From positions 444,668 to 508,667 of the forward strand of contig NZ_KQ948658.1 in assembly GCF_001514145.1 (NCBI RefSeq): DNA of 64,000 nucleotides, written 5' to 3'. The stretch is from Streptomyces canus. GTDB taxonomy: Bacteria > Actinomycetota > Actinomycetes > Streptomycetales > Streptomycetaceae. Every line of letters begins with the position of its first letter. Positions within the stretch are counted from its first letter, which is position 1. The notes under the pieces are model-generated. The model made no database searches and was not told where the DNA came from. It worked only from the letters and a program-made list of their open reading frames with translations. The position numbers and the translations under genes are program-made. Shown here piece after piece: positions 44,339 to 52,492 of the stretch.

Positions 44339-44412
44339 GGGGCGGTAGCTCAGCCGGTTAGAGCAGCGGACTCATAATCCGTCGGCCGTGGGTTCGAGTC
44401 CCACCCGCCCCA
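44339..44412 (+). tRNA. tRNA with CAT anticodon (elongator Met, or lysidine-modified Ile)
   Basis: 74 nt. The acceptor stem is GGGGCGG/CCGCCCC with discriminator A. The D-arm is GCTCAGCCGGTTAGAGC. The anticodon loop CTCATAA lies between GCGGA-type and TCCGT-type stem strands. The T-arm is GTGGGTTCGAGTCCCAC. There is no encoded CCA. The first acceptor pair is intact, so it is not the initiator. CAU-reading elongator Met and tilS-modified Ile tRNAs cannot be separated safely by eye. The DNA beyond it changes character, so its 3' end may have served as an integration site. Confidence 0.93.
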
Positions 44413-44854
44413 CTTGTGCAGGCTTCTGACCTGCGGAAACGTTCATTTTTGGGTGTCGGATCGTCAACTTCGCCTGAACGGACTGAATCCGCTGCTCGTG
44501 AGTTCGGCCTCGTTGCCGGTGTCGGTGGAGCGAGCGCCCCTGACCTGCACGGATGTTCCAGTTCGCAGCGGTTGAACTTGCGATACACGGATCCTGTGGC
44601 TGGTTGGGCACTGGATTCTGGGCGCCGGCTGGACGCGAGGAATCGCAAGTGCCATCTGGTGATCTTCGAGTCGGCCCGCTGTTCTGGGCGGCGTGTGGGT
44701 GCGGTCGTCCGTCCGAGGGTGCGGTGGCCGAGGTGATTGCTGGGATAACGGCCGTACTGAAAACGGCCCCCGGGGGCGATCGCTCGCCGGCCCGGAGCCC
44801 TGCCGGTTCACCACATGTCTTGTCGGGTATCAGATTCTCTGAGAAAATCAGGTC
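44413..44854. other. 442-bp region without recognised gene after the tRNAs
   Basis: No conserved reading frame was recognised. Codon bias in all frames is poor and the base composition is visibly less G+C-biased than in the core genes. It leads into the toxin-antitoxin operon, whose promoter should lie near 44790-44850. Positioned directly behind tRNA genes, it may be the edge of an old insertion. No second copy of the tRNA 3' end was noticed in the window. Confidence 0.5.
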
Positions 44855-45106
44855 ATGAAGACGATGACCGCTACCGAAGCGTCACGGAACTTCGCCTCCG
44901 TGCTGGACAGTGCGGAACGCGGGGAAACCATCGTGATCACCCGCGGAGGCAAGCGTCTGGCCGTGCTCGCTCCCGCACCCAAGGCCACGGGGCGGGCTGT
45001 GAAGGACGCTCTCCTGCCTCATGTCGGCACGCTCGACGACGCCTTCGAGGACGACGTGACCGCCACACGTGATCTGTTGACGCTGGACGATCCGTGGAGC
45101 GACTGA
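44855..45106 (+). CDS. Phd/YefM-family antitoxin
   Basis: 83 residues. The N-terminal Phd/YefM DNA-binding fold is seen in MTATEASRNFASVLDSAERGETIVITRGGKRLAVLAP. The C-terminal half (GTLDDAFEDDVTATRDLLTLDDPWSD) is acidic and should wrap the toxin. It binds and neutralises the PIN toxin encoded by the overlapping next gene and probably represses their promoter. The stop overlaps the toxin start by 13 bp. Confidence 0.92.
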   Translation: MKTMTATEASRNFASVLDSAERGETIVITRGGKRLAVLAPAPKATGRAVKDALLPHVGTLDDAFEDDVTATRDLLTLDDPWSD

Positions 45107-45492
45107 TCCTGGACACCGGCGTGCTGATCGCGATCGAGCGCCGGAAGATCTCCCTCGACCAGGCGCTGGCCGACGACGACGATCCAGCGATCGCCGCCAT
45201 CACGGCGGCGGAACTGCTCCAGGGCGTGGAACTGGCGGACGACACCAACCGGGTCGCCCGCCAGTCCTTCGTCGACACCGTCCTCGCCACCATCCCGGTC
45301 GAGGAATACACCGTGGACGTGGCCCGCGCGCACGCACGGCTGCTCGCCCACGTCCGCAGAGCCGGCCAGCCCCGAGGTGCCCATGACCTGATCATCGCGG
45401 CCACCGCGCTGACCACCGCGCGCACGGTGGTCACCTACGACAAGCGGGCCCGCTTCGACGACCTTCCCGGCGTTCGGGTACGTCAGGTGTGA
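45094..45492 (+). CDS. PIN-domain (VapC-like) ribonuclease toxin
   Basis: 132 residues from a GTG inside the end of the antitoxin gene. The four acidic PIN residues are visible: Asp7 (ILDTGVLIA), Glu40 (TAAELLQG), Asp98 (GAHDLIIAATAL) and Asp116 (VTYDKRARF). So the nuclease is probably active. VapC toxins cut tRNA or rRNA in a magnesium-dependent way. It is paired here with a Phd/YefM-type rather than a VapB-type antitoxin, a mixed combination that is known but less common. Confidence 0.92.
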   Translation: MERLILDTGVLIAIERRKISLDQALADDDDPAIAAITAAELLQGVELADDTNRVARQSFVDTVLATIPVEEYTVDVARAHARLLAHVRRAGQPRGAHDLIIAATALTTARTVVTYDKRARFDDLPGVRVRQV

Positions 45493-45599
45493 TAGGCCGT
45501 TGGCAGGCAGCTGAGGGTTTTCGACGCCGTTCCGGGCAGGGGACGTCGGGCAGGAATGTCGGTCCGCAAGGCCAATACGCGCGACTTTTTGGTCGGGTG

Positions 45600-46260
45600 C
45601 TGCTCACCGCGCCGAGTGTCTCCCAGTGGAGCGTGCGATCACACCAGCGGTTCAGGAGCGTACGGTCATGTCCTACGGCGAGCAGCCCCGCGCCGGTGGT
45701 TCGCCGGTAGTCCTCAACCACGTCGACCAGCACGGCAGTTGTCGACGCGTCGCGCATCGCCGTCATTTCGTCGCAGATCAGCCAGCGGGGCCGCAGGACG
45801 AGGGCGCGGGCGAGGCAGGCGCGTTGGAGTTGACCGTCGCTGACTTCGTGGGGACGTCTGCCCAGTAGGTCGGGGGTGAGGCCGACGGTGGTGGCGAGCT
45901 CGGGGACCCGCTCGGTGGCCGAGTCGCGGCGGCCGGTGGCACGCAGGAGCCCGGCCATCAGGTGCCTGAGTCGCAGTCGAGGATCCGCGGACAGCCTGGG
46001 CCGCGGGAAGACGACGCCGAAAGCGGTGCGTTGCTCACGCGGGGCACGGTGGCGCCAGTGCCGGACCGCGCTGCCGTCGCGGACCACGATCTCGGAGTCC
46101 GGGCGGTGCAGGAGCGCGGCGACCCGGGCCAGGGTCGACTCCCGCAGCCGTTGGGGCCGAGGAGGCCGACGGCTTCGCCCGGTTGGACTGTCAGAGTGGC
46201 GTCCCGGACCACGGGGGTGCGGTGGTCGTATCCGGCGGTGATGGCGCGCAGTTCAAGCAT
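45600..46260 (-). pseudogene. Frameshifted peptide-type ABC ATPase (DppF/OppF-like)
   Basis: The N-terminus is intact from the ATG at 46260 (LELRAITAGYDHRTPVVRDATLTVQPGEAVGLLGPNGCG). It then loses frame exactly at the Walker A lysine: the minus strand reads TGCGGGAGTCGACC where TGCGGGAAGTCGACC is expected, a one-base loss near 46140. The following frame continues as the rest of an ATPase: signature VSDGQLQRACLARAL, Walker B LICDEMTAM and switch His in VGHDRTLL. Its 3' end after about 45610 is not recognisable. The frameshift removes the ATP site, so the gene is dead unless recoded. Confidence 0.85.
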
Positions 46261-46490
46261 GGGCGTCCTCAGGGACGTGCGGGTGGTGGCAGGCGACGTT
46301 GCTCGTCAGGGACGGCAGCGCGGTGCACGCGTCGGTCGCCCGCTCGCAGCGCGGTGCGAACGCGCAGCCATCGGGGAGGTCGCCGAGTTCCGGGAGCATG
46401 CCGGGGATGGGGGTGAAGTCTCGGGCGGGGAGGGCCTGGAGGAGGCCGCGCCTGCAGGGGTGGCGAGGGCCGAGGGGCCGCCTTTGGCGC
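46253..46490 (-). pseudogene. 3' remnant of a DppD/OppD-like ABC ATPase
   Basis: Only the last 75 or so residues of a peptide ABC ATPase remain: HPCRRGLLQALPARDFTPIPGML, then LPDGCAFAPRCERATDACTALPSL and VACHHP, the oligopeptide-HPY C-terminal region. It overlaps the start of the DppF-like gene, as in intact dppDF operons. Upstream of about 46490 the frame continues into unrelated coiled-coil-like sequence (ETEDVLTHHENLLDEAHRE), so the 5' part was lost by deletion. No permease or binding-protein genes remain. Confidence 0.8.
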
Positions 46491-46629
46491 AGACCCTCGG
46501 CCTGCATCTCGGCGATGATCACGAAACTCTGCTCGACGGCCTCCTGCTGGAGCAGCGTGCGCTCTCGGTGAGCCTCGTCGAGCAGGTTCTCATGGTGCGT
46601 CAGAACATCTTCGGTCTCGGCGCGCGCCG

Positions 46630-46906
46630 ACTGTGACCGGTTGACGCCGTCCTCGACGGTCCTACGGCGTTCTCGCGGGACTTGGTGATTCCGGGAGAGG
46701 GGTCTTGGCGAGGAGGAAGAGGGCGACGCTGAAGGCCAGCAGGTGGACCACGGCTTCCGGTTCGGGCGAGATGGGTGGTTCCTGCCGCTCGCTCGGCGCC
46801 AAAGCTGCCGGCGCGTTCACATCTACACCCTGCGATGCATTTGCGGGCCCCCTCGTCGCCCGGCCCCCGAGGCCGGCGGTCGAGAGAGCGCACCCCGGGA
46901 GCTCGA
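46630..46906. other. Intergenic region without recognised gene
   Basis: About 280 bp between the decayed ABC genes and the SMR gene. A short hydrophobic stretch on the minus strand (AVVHLLAFSVALFLLAKTPL) may be the relic of a membrane protein, but no family was recognised and no start or ribosome site is convincing. Confidence 0.4.
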
Positions 46907-47221
46907 TCAGTGCGCCAGCTTCAAGCCGGCCACGCATCCGATGATGCCGGTGAGCAGGAGGACCTTCATCAGATTGACGGGCTCCCCGTCGAAGGCCATC
47001 GCGTATGTCGCGGTCAGTACCGCGCCGATGCCCACCCACACGGCGTACCCCGTGCCCACCGGCACTGAATGCAGCGCGTAGGCCAGGCCGATCATGCTGA
47101 GCACCAAGCCGACCACGAAGACAGTGGTCGGTACCGGTCGACTGAAGCCCTCCGACTTACCCAGTGCCGTGGCCCATACGGCTTCCAGCACTCCCGAGAT
47201 CACCAGAACGATCCAGGCCAT
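46907..47221 (-). CDS. Small multidrug resistance (SMR) exporter, Gdx/SugE-like
   Basis: 104 residues from the ATG at 47221 with GGGAGAAGGA just before it. Four membrane helices are visible. The N-terminal helix AWIVLVISGVLEAVWATALGKSEGF carries the essential Glu13 and the W-A-T-A-L-G-K pattern of the SugE/Gdx branch rather than EmrE. Family members export guanidinium or quaternary ammonium ions in exchange for protons as antiparallel dimers. A guanidine riboswitch was looked for upstream and not found. Confidence 0.9.
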   Translation of the reverse strand: MAWIVLVISGVLEAVWATALGKSEGFSRPVPTTVFVVGLVLSMIGLAYALHSVPVGTGYAVWVGIGAVLTATYAMAFDGEPVNLMKVLLLTGIIGCVAGLKLAH

Positions 47222-47372
47222 GTCCTTCTCCCTGCGGCGGCTTGTCATGACTGGGGTACGGAGCACCTCGTCCAGGTGCCTGTTGAGCCCTGTGCGCAAG
47301 GCTTCCACGCGGGACAAGCGTTAGCAAGTTCGAGATGAACATAAATGGTGCTCACTAGCCCGATGAATGCAA

Positions 47373-47400
47373 ATGAACCTCCTTGGGGTTCATCTTTTTG
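47373..47400 (+). promoter_or_regulatory. Inverted repeat followed by T run in the divergent SMR/SDR region
   Basis: ATGAACC (47373-47379) and GGTTCAT (47387-47393) form a 7-bp stem with a 7-nt loop followed by CTTTTTG. It looks like a small terminator or attenuator pointing toward the SDR gene, or an operator in the A/T-rich divergent promoter region. It lies about 110 bp before the SDR start. Confidence 0.45.
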
Positions 47401-47509
47401 AAAGTTTCCCTTGTCTTGGGTGGGTCTCCGTGTCATCGTGAGTGCATCCGAAGTTGCCCTGGCGATGGTCATGCGGCAACAGCCCGCAGGTGTTCGAAGG
47501 GAACCGAAG

Positions 47510-48289
47510 ATGGCCAGGTCTCGCACCGTGGTGGTCACTGGTGGGGCGTCCGGGATAGGCGACGCCGTCGTCCGGCGTTTCTCGGCGCAGGGGGACGAGA
47601 TCTTCGTGCTCGACCGCAAGCCGGGCAGCGCCACGGCTCAGTACATCGAGACCGACCTGAACGACTGTTCCTCGATCGATGCCGCTGTCGAAGCTCTCCG
47701 CCGGCCGGTGGATGTGCTGTGCAATGTCGCAGGAGTCTCGGGGACCTCGCCGGTTCCGCTGGTCCTGGGTGTGAACTTCTTCGGGCTTCGGCACCTCACG
47801 GACCGGCTTGCGCCCAGGATGAACGCCGGGGGTGCCGTGGTCAGTGTGGCTTCCACCGCGGGCTGGTACTGGCGCGACCACCTCGAAGAAGTCACGCGGC
47901 TCGTGCAGGCGCCGACCTTCGAGGCGGGAGTGCAGGCCGGTAGCGAGGCCCTGACGAACGGCAAGGACGCCTACACCCGCAGCAAAGAAGCCCTCATCGT
48001 GTGGACTTCCTACGCGGCCCAGCGATACCGCGGCCATGTGCGCCTCAACACGGTGAGCCCGGGGCCGGTGGAAACCCCGCTCCTACCCGAGTTCTACGAC
48101 TCGATGGGCCACGAGGAGCTCGACCCCCTGACCGCGCTGGCCGGGGGCCGCAACGGACGCCCGGAGGAGATCGCCTCGGTCGTCGGCTTCCTTGCCGGGC
48201 CCGAATCCAGCTGGATCAACGGTACGGACGTCGTCGTCGACGCAGGTGCGGAGATGGCGTTCGAGCTGGGTCAGTCCCTGCCGGTCTGA
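47510..48289 (+). CDS. SDR of the 3-alpha-hydroxysteroid / coniferyl-alcohol dehydrogenase group
   Basis: 259 residues from the ATG at 47510 (gaaggg upstream). It has an NAD motif TGGASGIGDAVV, then a short shape without the usual NNAG (NVAGVSG instead). LGVNFFGLRHLTDRLAPRM, catalytic SVASTAG, YTRSKEAL and RLNTVSPGPVETPLLPEF are close in pattern to Comamonas 3-alpha-HSD and CalA. It oxidises or reduces a hydroxyl/carbonyl of a ring or aryl-propanoid compound; the substrate is not fixed by sequence. It heads the plus-strand catabolic block. Confidence 0.88.
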   Translation: MARSRTVVVTGGASGIGDAVVRRFSAQGDEIFVLDRKPGSATAQYIETDLNDCSSIDAAVEALRRPVDVLCNVAGVSGTSPVPLVLGVNFFGLRHLTDRLAPRMNAGGAVVSVASTAGWYWRDHLEEVTRLVQAPTFEAGVQAGSEALTNGKDAYTRSKEALIVWTSYAAQRYRGHVRLNTVSPGPVETPLLPEFYDSMGHEELDPLTALAGGRNGRPEEIASVVGFLAGPESSWINGTDVVVDAGAEMAFELGQSLPV

Positions 48290-48437
48290 CCGGCGGCTGA
48301 CCGTTTGGGTGCCGGTATCAGGTCAGGCCGCAGTGGCACCTGCCGCGTGCAGGCCCGTGGCGCTCGCCGGAAGTGACGGCCTGTGCGCAAGAGCAGGCGA
48401 AGACAGTGCGAAGACAGCCGATGTCGGGAGAGGAACC

Positions 48438-49241
48438 ATGACATCTCATGGGGTCAGTGCGTTGGAACGCTTGTCCCGATCCGTTCTCGCGCTCGGCGGA
48501 ATTCTCGACGGCAGCGGCTGGGCGCAGCCCAGCGCATGCCCGGGCTGGAGCAATCACGATCTGCTGGTGCACCTCGTGTGCACTCTGCGGGAGATCGCCG
48601 ATCCGGCCTCGCTGCCTGCTCCGTTCCCCGGCAGTATCGAGCGCAGCAACGATGTGGCGGTCGCCGCTTTCCGAAGCGAACAGCCCGGTCACACACTCGA
48701 GAACTACGCCCGGCTGCTCCGGCCGGCCCTGGACGCTCTCGCTGAGATGCAGAACGAGCCGGCCGCGTCCGCCGTGGTCGACTTCGATGATGCGGGGCTT
48801 TACCCGGCTCACCTGATCGCAGACTCGCTCGCATTCGATCACTACTGCCATCTCCGCCACGATCTCGCCGCGCCACGAGGGACCGTTGAGGCCCTGGAGG
48901 TCACGGCAGACGAGACGGTGATGTCGGCCAGCCTGACGTGGTTGCTTGCCGGGCTGCCGCAGATGTCCCCCTCGCGACTGGCTGCCTCATTGACGCGCCC
49001 TGTGGTCCTGTCGCTGAGCGGGCCCGGGGGCGGGAGCTGGTCCCTCGTGCCCGCGGCCGCAGGGAAACGGATCTCCGTCGAGCAGGGAGCGTCTTCGGCG
49101 TCGGAAGCCCAGATCACCGCATCCGCCGACTCCTTCCACCTGTGGGGAACGCGCCGGCAGCCCTGGCGGGAGGCGGATCTCGACATCAGAGGCGACGAAA
49201 GGCTGGCGACCGATGTTCTGGACGCCCTGCACGTCTTCTGA
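48438..49241 (+). CDS. Maleylpyruvate-isomerase-fold (DinB-like, mycothiol-dependent) protein
   Basis: 267 residues from the ATG at 48438 with gggagagga upstream; upstream in-frame codons overlap the preceding SDR gene. The N-terminal helical MDMPI domain is seen in SACPGWSNHDLLVHLVCTLREI and later in ADSLAFDHYCHLRHDL, where His residues at the three metal-ligand positions are visible. A C-terminal SCP2-like domain follows (about 180-267). Mycothiol-dependent maleylpyruvate isomerase acts in gentisate breakdown, but many family members have other or unknown roles. Confidence 0.8.
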   Translation: MTSHGVSALERLSRSVLALGGILDGSGWAQPSACPGWSNHDLLVHLVCTLREIADPASLPAPFPGSIERSNDVAVAAFRSEQPGHTLENYARLLRPALDALAEMQNEPAASAVVDFDDAGLYPAHLIADSLAFDHYCHLRHDLAAPRGTVEALEVTADETVMSASLTWLLAGLPQMSPSRLAASLTRPVVLSLSGPGGGSWSLVPAAAGKRISVEQGASSASEAQITASADSFHLWGTRRQPWREADLDIRGDERLATDVLDALHVF

Positions 49242-49382
49242 GGTCGCCGCAGCGGTTTCGGACTCGCGCACACCCCATCCGCGCTTCGCCGATTCCCGGT
49301 CAACGCGCCCCAGACAAGGCGGGAGCGCGAGCACGACGGCCGTAGCGCCGAGAGGTACACGAAGGAGAGTGAGGCACGGCTC

Positions 49383-50429
49383 ATGAGCACTCAGACAGAC
49401 CGGGCAAACACAGCTGCGGCGGGACAGGACTTTCCTCGCGAGCAGGTGGTGTCGGCCGAGGAGCAGCAGGTCACGATCACCCGGCGCCGTGAGGTGGCGG
49501 AAGGCGTCGTGGAACTGACCCTCGCCGCTGCTCATCCCGCTGACGGTCCTCTTGCGGACTGGGAGCCAGGCGCCCACATCGACATCGTCCTTCCCTCCGG
49601 CACCATCCGGCAGTACTCCCTGTGCGGGCATCCGGAACGGCCCCTGGAGTACACGATCGCCGTGCTCCGCGAGCCCGAAGGCCGCGGTGGTTCGGCGGAA
49701 GTACACGACCGGCTGACCGAAGGCACGACGGCCGGTATCCGTGGGCCTCGTAATCACTTCCGGCTGGCCCCGGCCGAACGCTACCTCTTCCTCGCGGGAG
49801 GCATCGGGGTCACTCCCATCCTGGCGATGGTCCGGGAAGCCGCCGCAACCGGCACTCCCTGGAGGCTGCTCTACGGAGGCCGGACCCGCACGTCCATGGC
49901 TTACACCGACGAACTCATCGAACTGGCCGCGCTTTCCCAGGGCGACGTGGTGCTGGTGGCACAGGACGAGCAGGGACACCCGGACTTCGCTGCCGCGTTC
50001 ACCGGCGCACCCGAGGGGACCGCGGTGTACGCGTGCGGCCCCGAGCCGATGCTGCAGGCGGCCGAGACCCTCAGCGAGCTGCTGCTGCCGCCGGGGGCGC
50101 TGCACCTGGAGCGGTTCGGAGCCAAGCCGCAGGACGCCGACGATGCCGAGTCGGGGACCAACACCGAGTTCGAGGTCGAACTGGCCCGCTCGGGTCGCAC
50201 CCTGACCGTCCCGGTCGACCGGCGTCTGATCGACGTCGTACGAGAGGTAGTGCCGCAGGTTCCCTTCTCCTGCGAGGAGGGCTACTGCGGCTCCTGTGAG
50301 ACCGGCGTCCTGGACGGCACCCCCGATCACCGGGACCAGGTACTCACCCCCGAAGAACGGGACAGCAACGAGACGATGATGATCTGCGTCGGCCGTTGCC
50401 TGTCCCGCAAGCTCACCCTCGACCTCTGA
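49383..50429 (+). CDS. FMN/2Fe-2S phthalate-dioxygenase-reductase-type electron transfer protein
   Basis: 348 residues. A FAD/FMN-binding barrel (about 28-130, IRQYSLCGHP) is followed by an NAD domain (FLAGGIGVTPILAMVREA, about 140-240, ending YACGPEPMLQAAE). The C-terminal plant-type ferredoxin domain has the cluster ligands in SCEEGYCGSC and the later Cys in MMICVGRC. This VanB-type order (flavin - NAD - 2Fe-2S) delivers electrons from NAD(P)H to an oxygenase. It stands 21 bp before a P450 gene, so it is most likely that enzyme's redox partner, an arrangement less usual than separate ferredoxin and reductase. Confidence 0.92.
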   Translation: MSTQTDRANTAAAGQDFPREQVVSAEEQQVTITRRREVAEGVVELTLAAAHPADGPLADWEPGAHIDIVLPSGTIRQYSLCGHPERPLEYTIAVLREPEGRGGSAEVHDRLTEGTTAGIRGPRNHFRLAPAERYLFLAGGIGVTPILAMVREAAATGTPWRLLYGGRTRTSMAYTDELIELAALSQGDVVLVAQDEQGHPDFAAAFTGAPEGTAVYACGPEPMLQAAETLSELLLPPGALHLERFGAKPQDADDAESGTNTEFEVELARSGRTLTVPVDRRLIDVVREVVPQVPFSCEEGYCGSCETGVLDGTPDHRDQVLTPEERDSNETMMICVGRCLSRKLTLDL

Positions 50430-50450
50430 CCCCTGGAACAGGCCGCACCC

Positions 50451-51671
50451 ATGGTTGACAAGACTCAGGCCCACAACCCGGCCCTGCCGGAGTTCTGGCT
50501 GCAGAAAGACATCGAAGCCGCGTTCGCCGAGATGCGCCGCGAAAAGGCCGTGCACTGGCACGAAGAGCCGCCGTCCGACTGGTTCCCCGAGGGGGGCCGC
50601 GGCTTCTGGTCGGTCGTGCGCTTCGAGGACGTGGTCGAGGTCAGCCGCGACCAGGAGACCTTCACCTCCGACCACGGCACCGAGATCGTCGACATGACAC
50701 CGGAGATGGTCCACATCTTCGGCGGCATGCTCAACATGAGCGGTGCCGCGCACGCCCACCACCGGGCCATCGTCAACCGGGTCCTGACCCCGCGGACGGT
50801 GGAAGCCCTCGGCGACACCATCCGCCTGCACGCCCGCCGATGTATCGACCGAGTCGCGGCACAGGACGGGTGCGACTTCATGCAGGACATGGTCGGTGAC
50901 TTCCCGGCGCAGATCATCTGCGAGCTGCTCGGCGTCCCGGTGGACGACCGCGCGCGCCTCGTGGCCCTCACCGGAACCGCGCTGTCCGCGTACGGCACAG
51001 CCGAGGCGTACAACGCCATGCTGGAGATCATCGCCTACGCCGAGAGCCTGGTGGCGTTGGCCCGCGAGCAGGTCTCCGACTCCGCGTCGTTCCTGCGCAA
51101 GCTACTGACCGCACAGGTCGACGGCCGGCACATGAGCGACCACGAGATCGCCGTCTTCTTCGCCCTGCTGGCGACTGCCGGCATCGAGACCACCGCGACC
51201 AGCATCGGGCAGGGCATGTACGCGCTGTCCCTCCACCCCGAGCAGCGGCGCCGTTGGCAGAGCGACTTCCAGCAGCTGGCGCCGCGCGCTGTCGAGGAGA
51301 TCGTCCGCTGGGTCACGCCGGTGCGCTACTTCCGCCGCACCGCCACTCGCGACACGGAGCTCGCCGGCCAGCCCATCGCCAAGGGCGACAAGGTTGTGAT
51401 GTGGTACACGTCGGCCAACCGCGACGAGAGCGTCATCGAGCGGGCAGGGGAACTCGACTTCGCCCGCGCCGAAGAGCGGCATGTGGCCTTCGGCGGCGGC
51501 GGTCCGCACTTCTGTCTGGGGGCGGTGCTCGCCCGCAAGGAGATGACCATCTTCTTCGAGGAGCTCTTCGCCCGGCTGCCCGACATCGAGGTCAGCGGTG
51601 AGCCCGAGCGGCTGCACTCCAACTTCGTCAACGGGCTGGCCGCTCTCCCGGTGAGGTACACCCCGGCATGA
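50451..51671 (+). CDS. Cytochrome P450
   Basis: 406 residues. I-helix AGIETT (243-248) has the acid-alcohol pair, ExxR is at 283-286 (EEIVR), and the heme-binding segment FGGGGPHFCLGAVLAR has the thiolate Cys355. The N-terminal pattern (FWLQKDIEAAFAEMRREKAVHWH, GFWSVVRFEDVVEVSRD) recalls the CYP124/125/142 group that oxidises branched lipids and sterol side chains, but this is only a resemblance. Its stop overlaps the CitE gene start (ATGA), so oxidation and CoA-ester chemistry seem linked. Confidence 0.95.
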   Translation: MVDKTQAHNPALPEFWLQKDIEAAFAEMRREKAVHWHEEPPSDWFPEGGRGFWSVVRFEDVVEVSRDQETFTSDHGTEIVDMTPEMVHIFGGMLNMSGAAHAHHRAIVNRVLTPRTVEALGDTIRLHARRCIDRVAAQDGCDFMQDMVGDFPAQIICELLGVPVDDRARLVALTGTALSAYGTAEAYNAMLEIIAYAESLVALAREQVSDSASFLRKLLTAQVDGRHMSDHEIAVFFALLATAGIETTATSIGQGMYALSLHPEQRRRWQSDFQQLAPRAVEEIVRWVTPVRYFRRTATRDTELAGQPIAKGDKVVMWYTSANRDESVIERAGELDFARAEERHVAFGGGGPHFCLGAVLARKEMTIFFEELFARLPDIEVSGEPERLHSNFVNGLAALPVRYTPA

Positions 51672-52492
51672 CGACTCCCTTCACTCGTACCGTGCTGGCG
51701 GTTCCCGCCTCCTCCGAGCGGTTCCTCGACAAGGCGCGGCAGGCGACGGCCTCCGCGCTGATGGTCGACCTCGAAGACGGAGTCGCCGAGACCGCCAAGG
51801 CCGTCGCCCGAGAGTTGTTCGTCCAGGCGGCAGAGGGGCTGGCCGCCGCGCCGCGCGGACTGTGGCTGCGCGTCAACGCCGCCTCCTCACCCCACCTGGA
51901 TGCGGACCTCGCCGCGATCAAGGATGTGGCCGAACACATCGACGCGCTGGTGCTGCCCAAGGCCACCCCGGCAACCGTGGACATCCTGGCCGGCCGGTGC
52001 GAGCTGCCTCTGGTGGCGCTGATCGAGACCGCCGACGGCGTCGAGCATGCCTGGGACGTCGCGGCCCATCCGTCGGTGCGAGCCCTGATGTTCGGCGAGC
52101 TGGACTACCGAAGCGAACTCGCCCGCAGCGGGGGCCTGCACGCGCAGGACACCACCTGGGCGCAGGCCCGCATCGTCAACAGCGCCGCCGGCGCCGCCAT
52201 TGCCTCGATCGCCGGGCCCACGGCAGCCGTAGGCGACCCCCAGCAGCTTCACGCGGACTGCACGCTGCAGGCGGCGCTGGGCTTCACCGGCAAGCTGTGC
52301 GTCCACCCCGCCCAACTCGACGCCGTCACCACCGCGTTCGGCCCCACCCCGGACATGGCCGCCTGGGCACGCCAGGTCGTCGACGCCGTACGGGAGACCC
52401 CGGCCACCGGCGCGATCAAGGTGGCCGGAGCGATGGTCGACCGGCCTGTCATCGACCGGGCCCAGCACATCCTCGCGGAGACAGACCGATGA
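51668..52492 (+). CDS. HpcH/CitE-family CoA lyase (citryl/citramalyl/malyl-CoA lyase-like)
   Basis: 274 residues. TIM barrel with the CitE pattern: VPASSERFLDKARQATASALMVDLEDGV (about 11-38, metal-binding acidic pair), LRVNAASS, VLPKATPATV, ALIETADGVEHAW and FGELDYRSEL with the second metal-ligand acid. GKLCVHPAQL lies near the C-terminus. It would cleave a beta-hydroxyacyl-CoA into acetyl-CoA and a 2-oxoacid. It overlaps both neighbours (P450 and MaoC-like) by four bases. Confidence 0.88.
   Translation: MTTPFTRTVLAVPASSERFLDKARQATASALMVDLEDGVAETAKAVARELFVQAAEGLAAAPRGLWLRVNAASSPHLDADLAAIKDVAEHIDALVLPKATPATVDILAGRCELPLVALIETADGVEHAWDVAAHPSVRALMFGELDYRSELARSGGLHAQDTTWAQARIVNSAAGAAIASIAGPTAAVGDPQQLHADCTLQAALGFTGKLCVHPAQLDAVTTAFGPTPDMAAWARQVVDAVRETPATGAIKVAGAMVDRPVIDRAQHILAETDR

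Noticed and set aside
46662..47039. 125-codon minus-strand frame with a hydrophobic C-terminal stretch
   Set aside because: It overlaps the SMR gene, lacks a start site and matches no family. At most it contains a relic.
47222..47400. Guanidine riboswitch before the Gdx-like SMR gene
   Set aside because: A GCACC-n7-GGTGC hairpin with an ACGA in its loop exists at about 47264-47280, but the paired-hairpin mini-ykkC arrangement and the ykkC core were not found.
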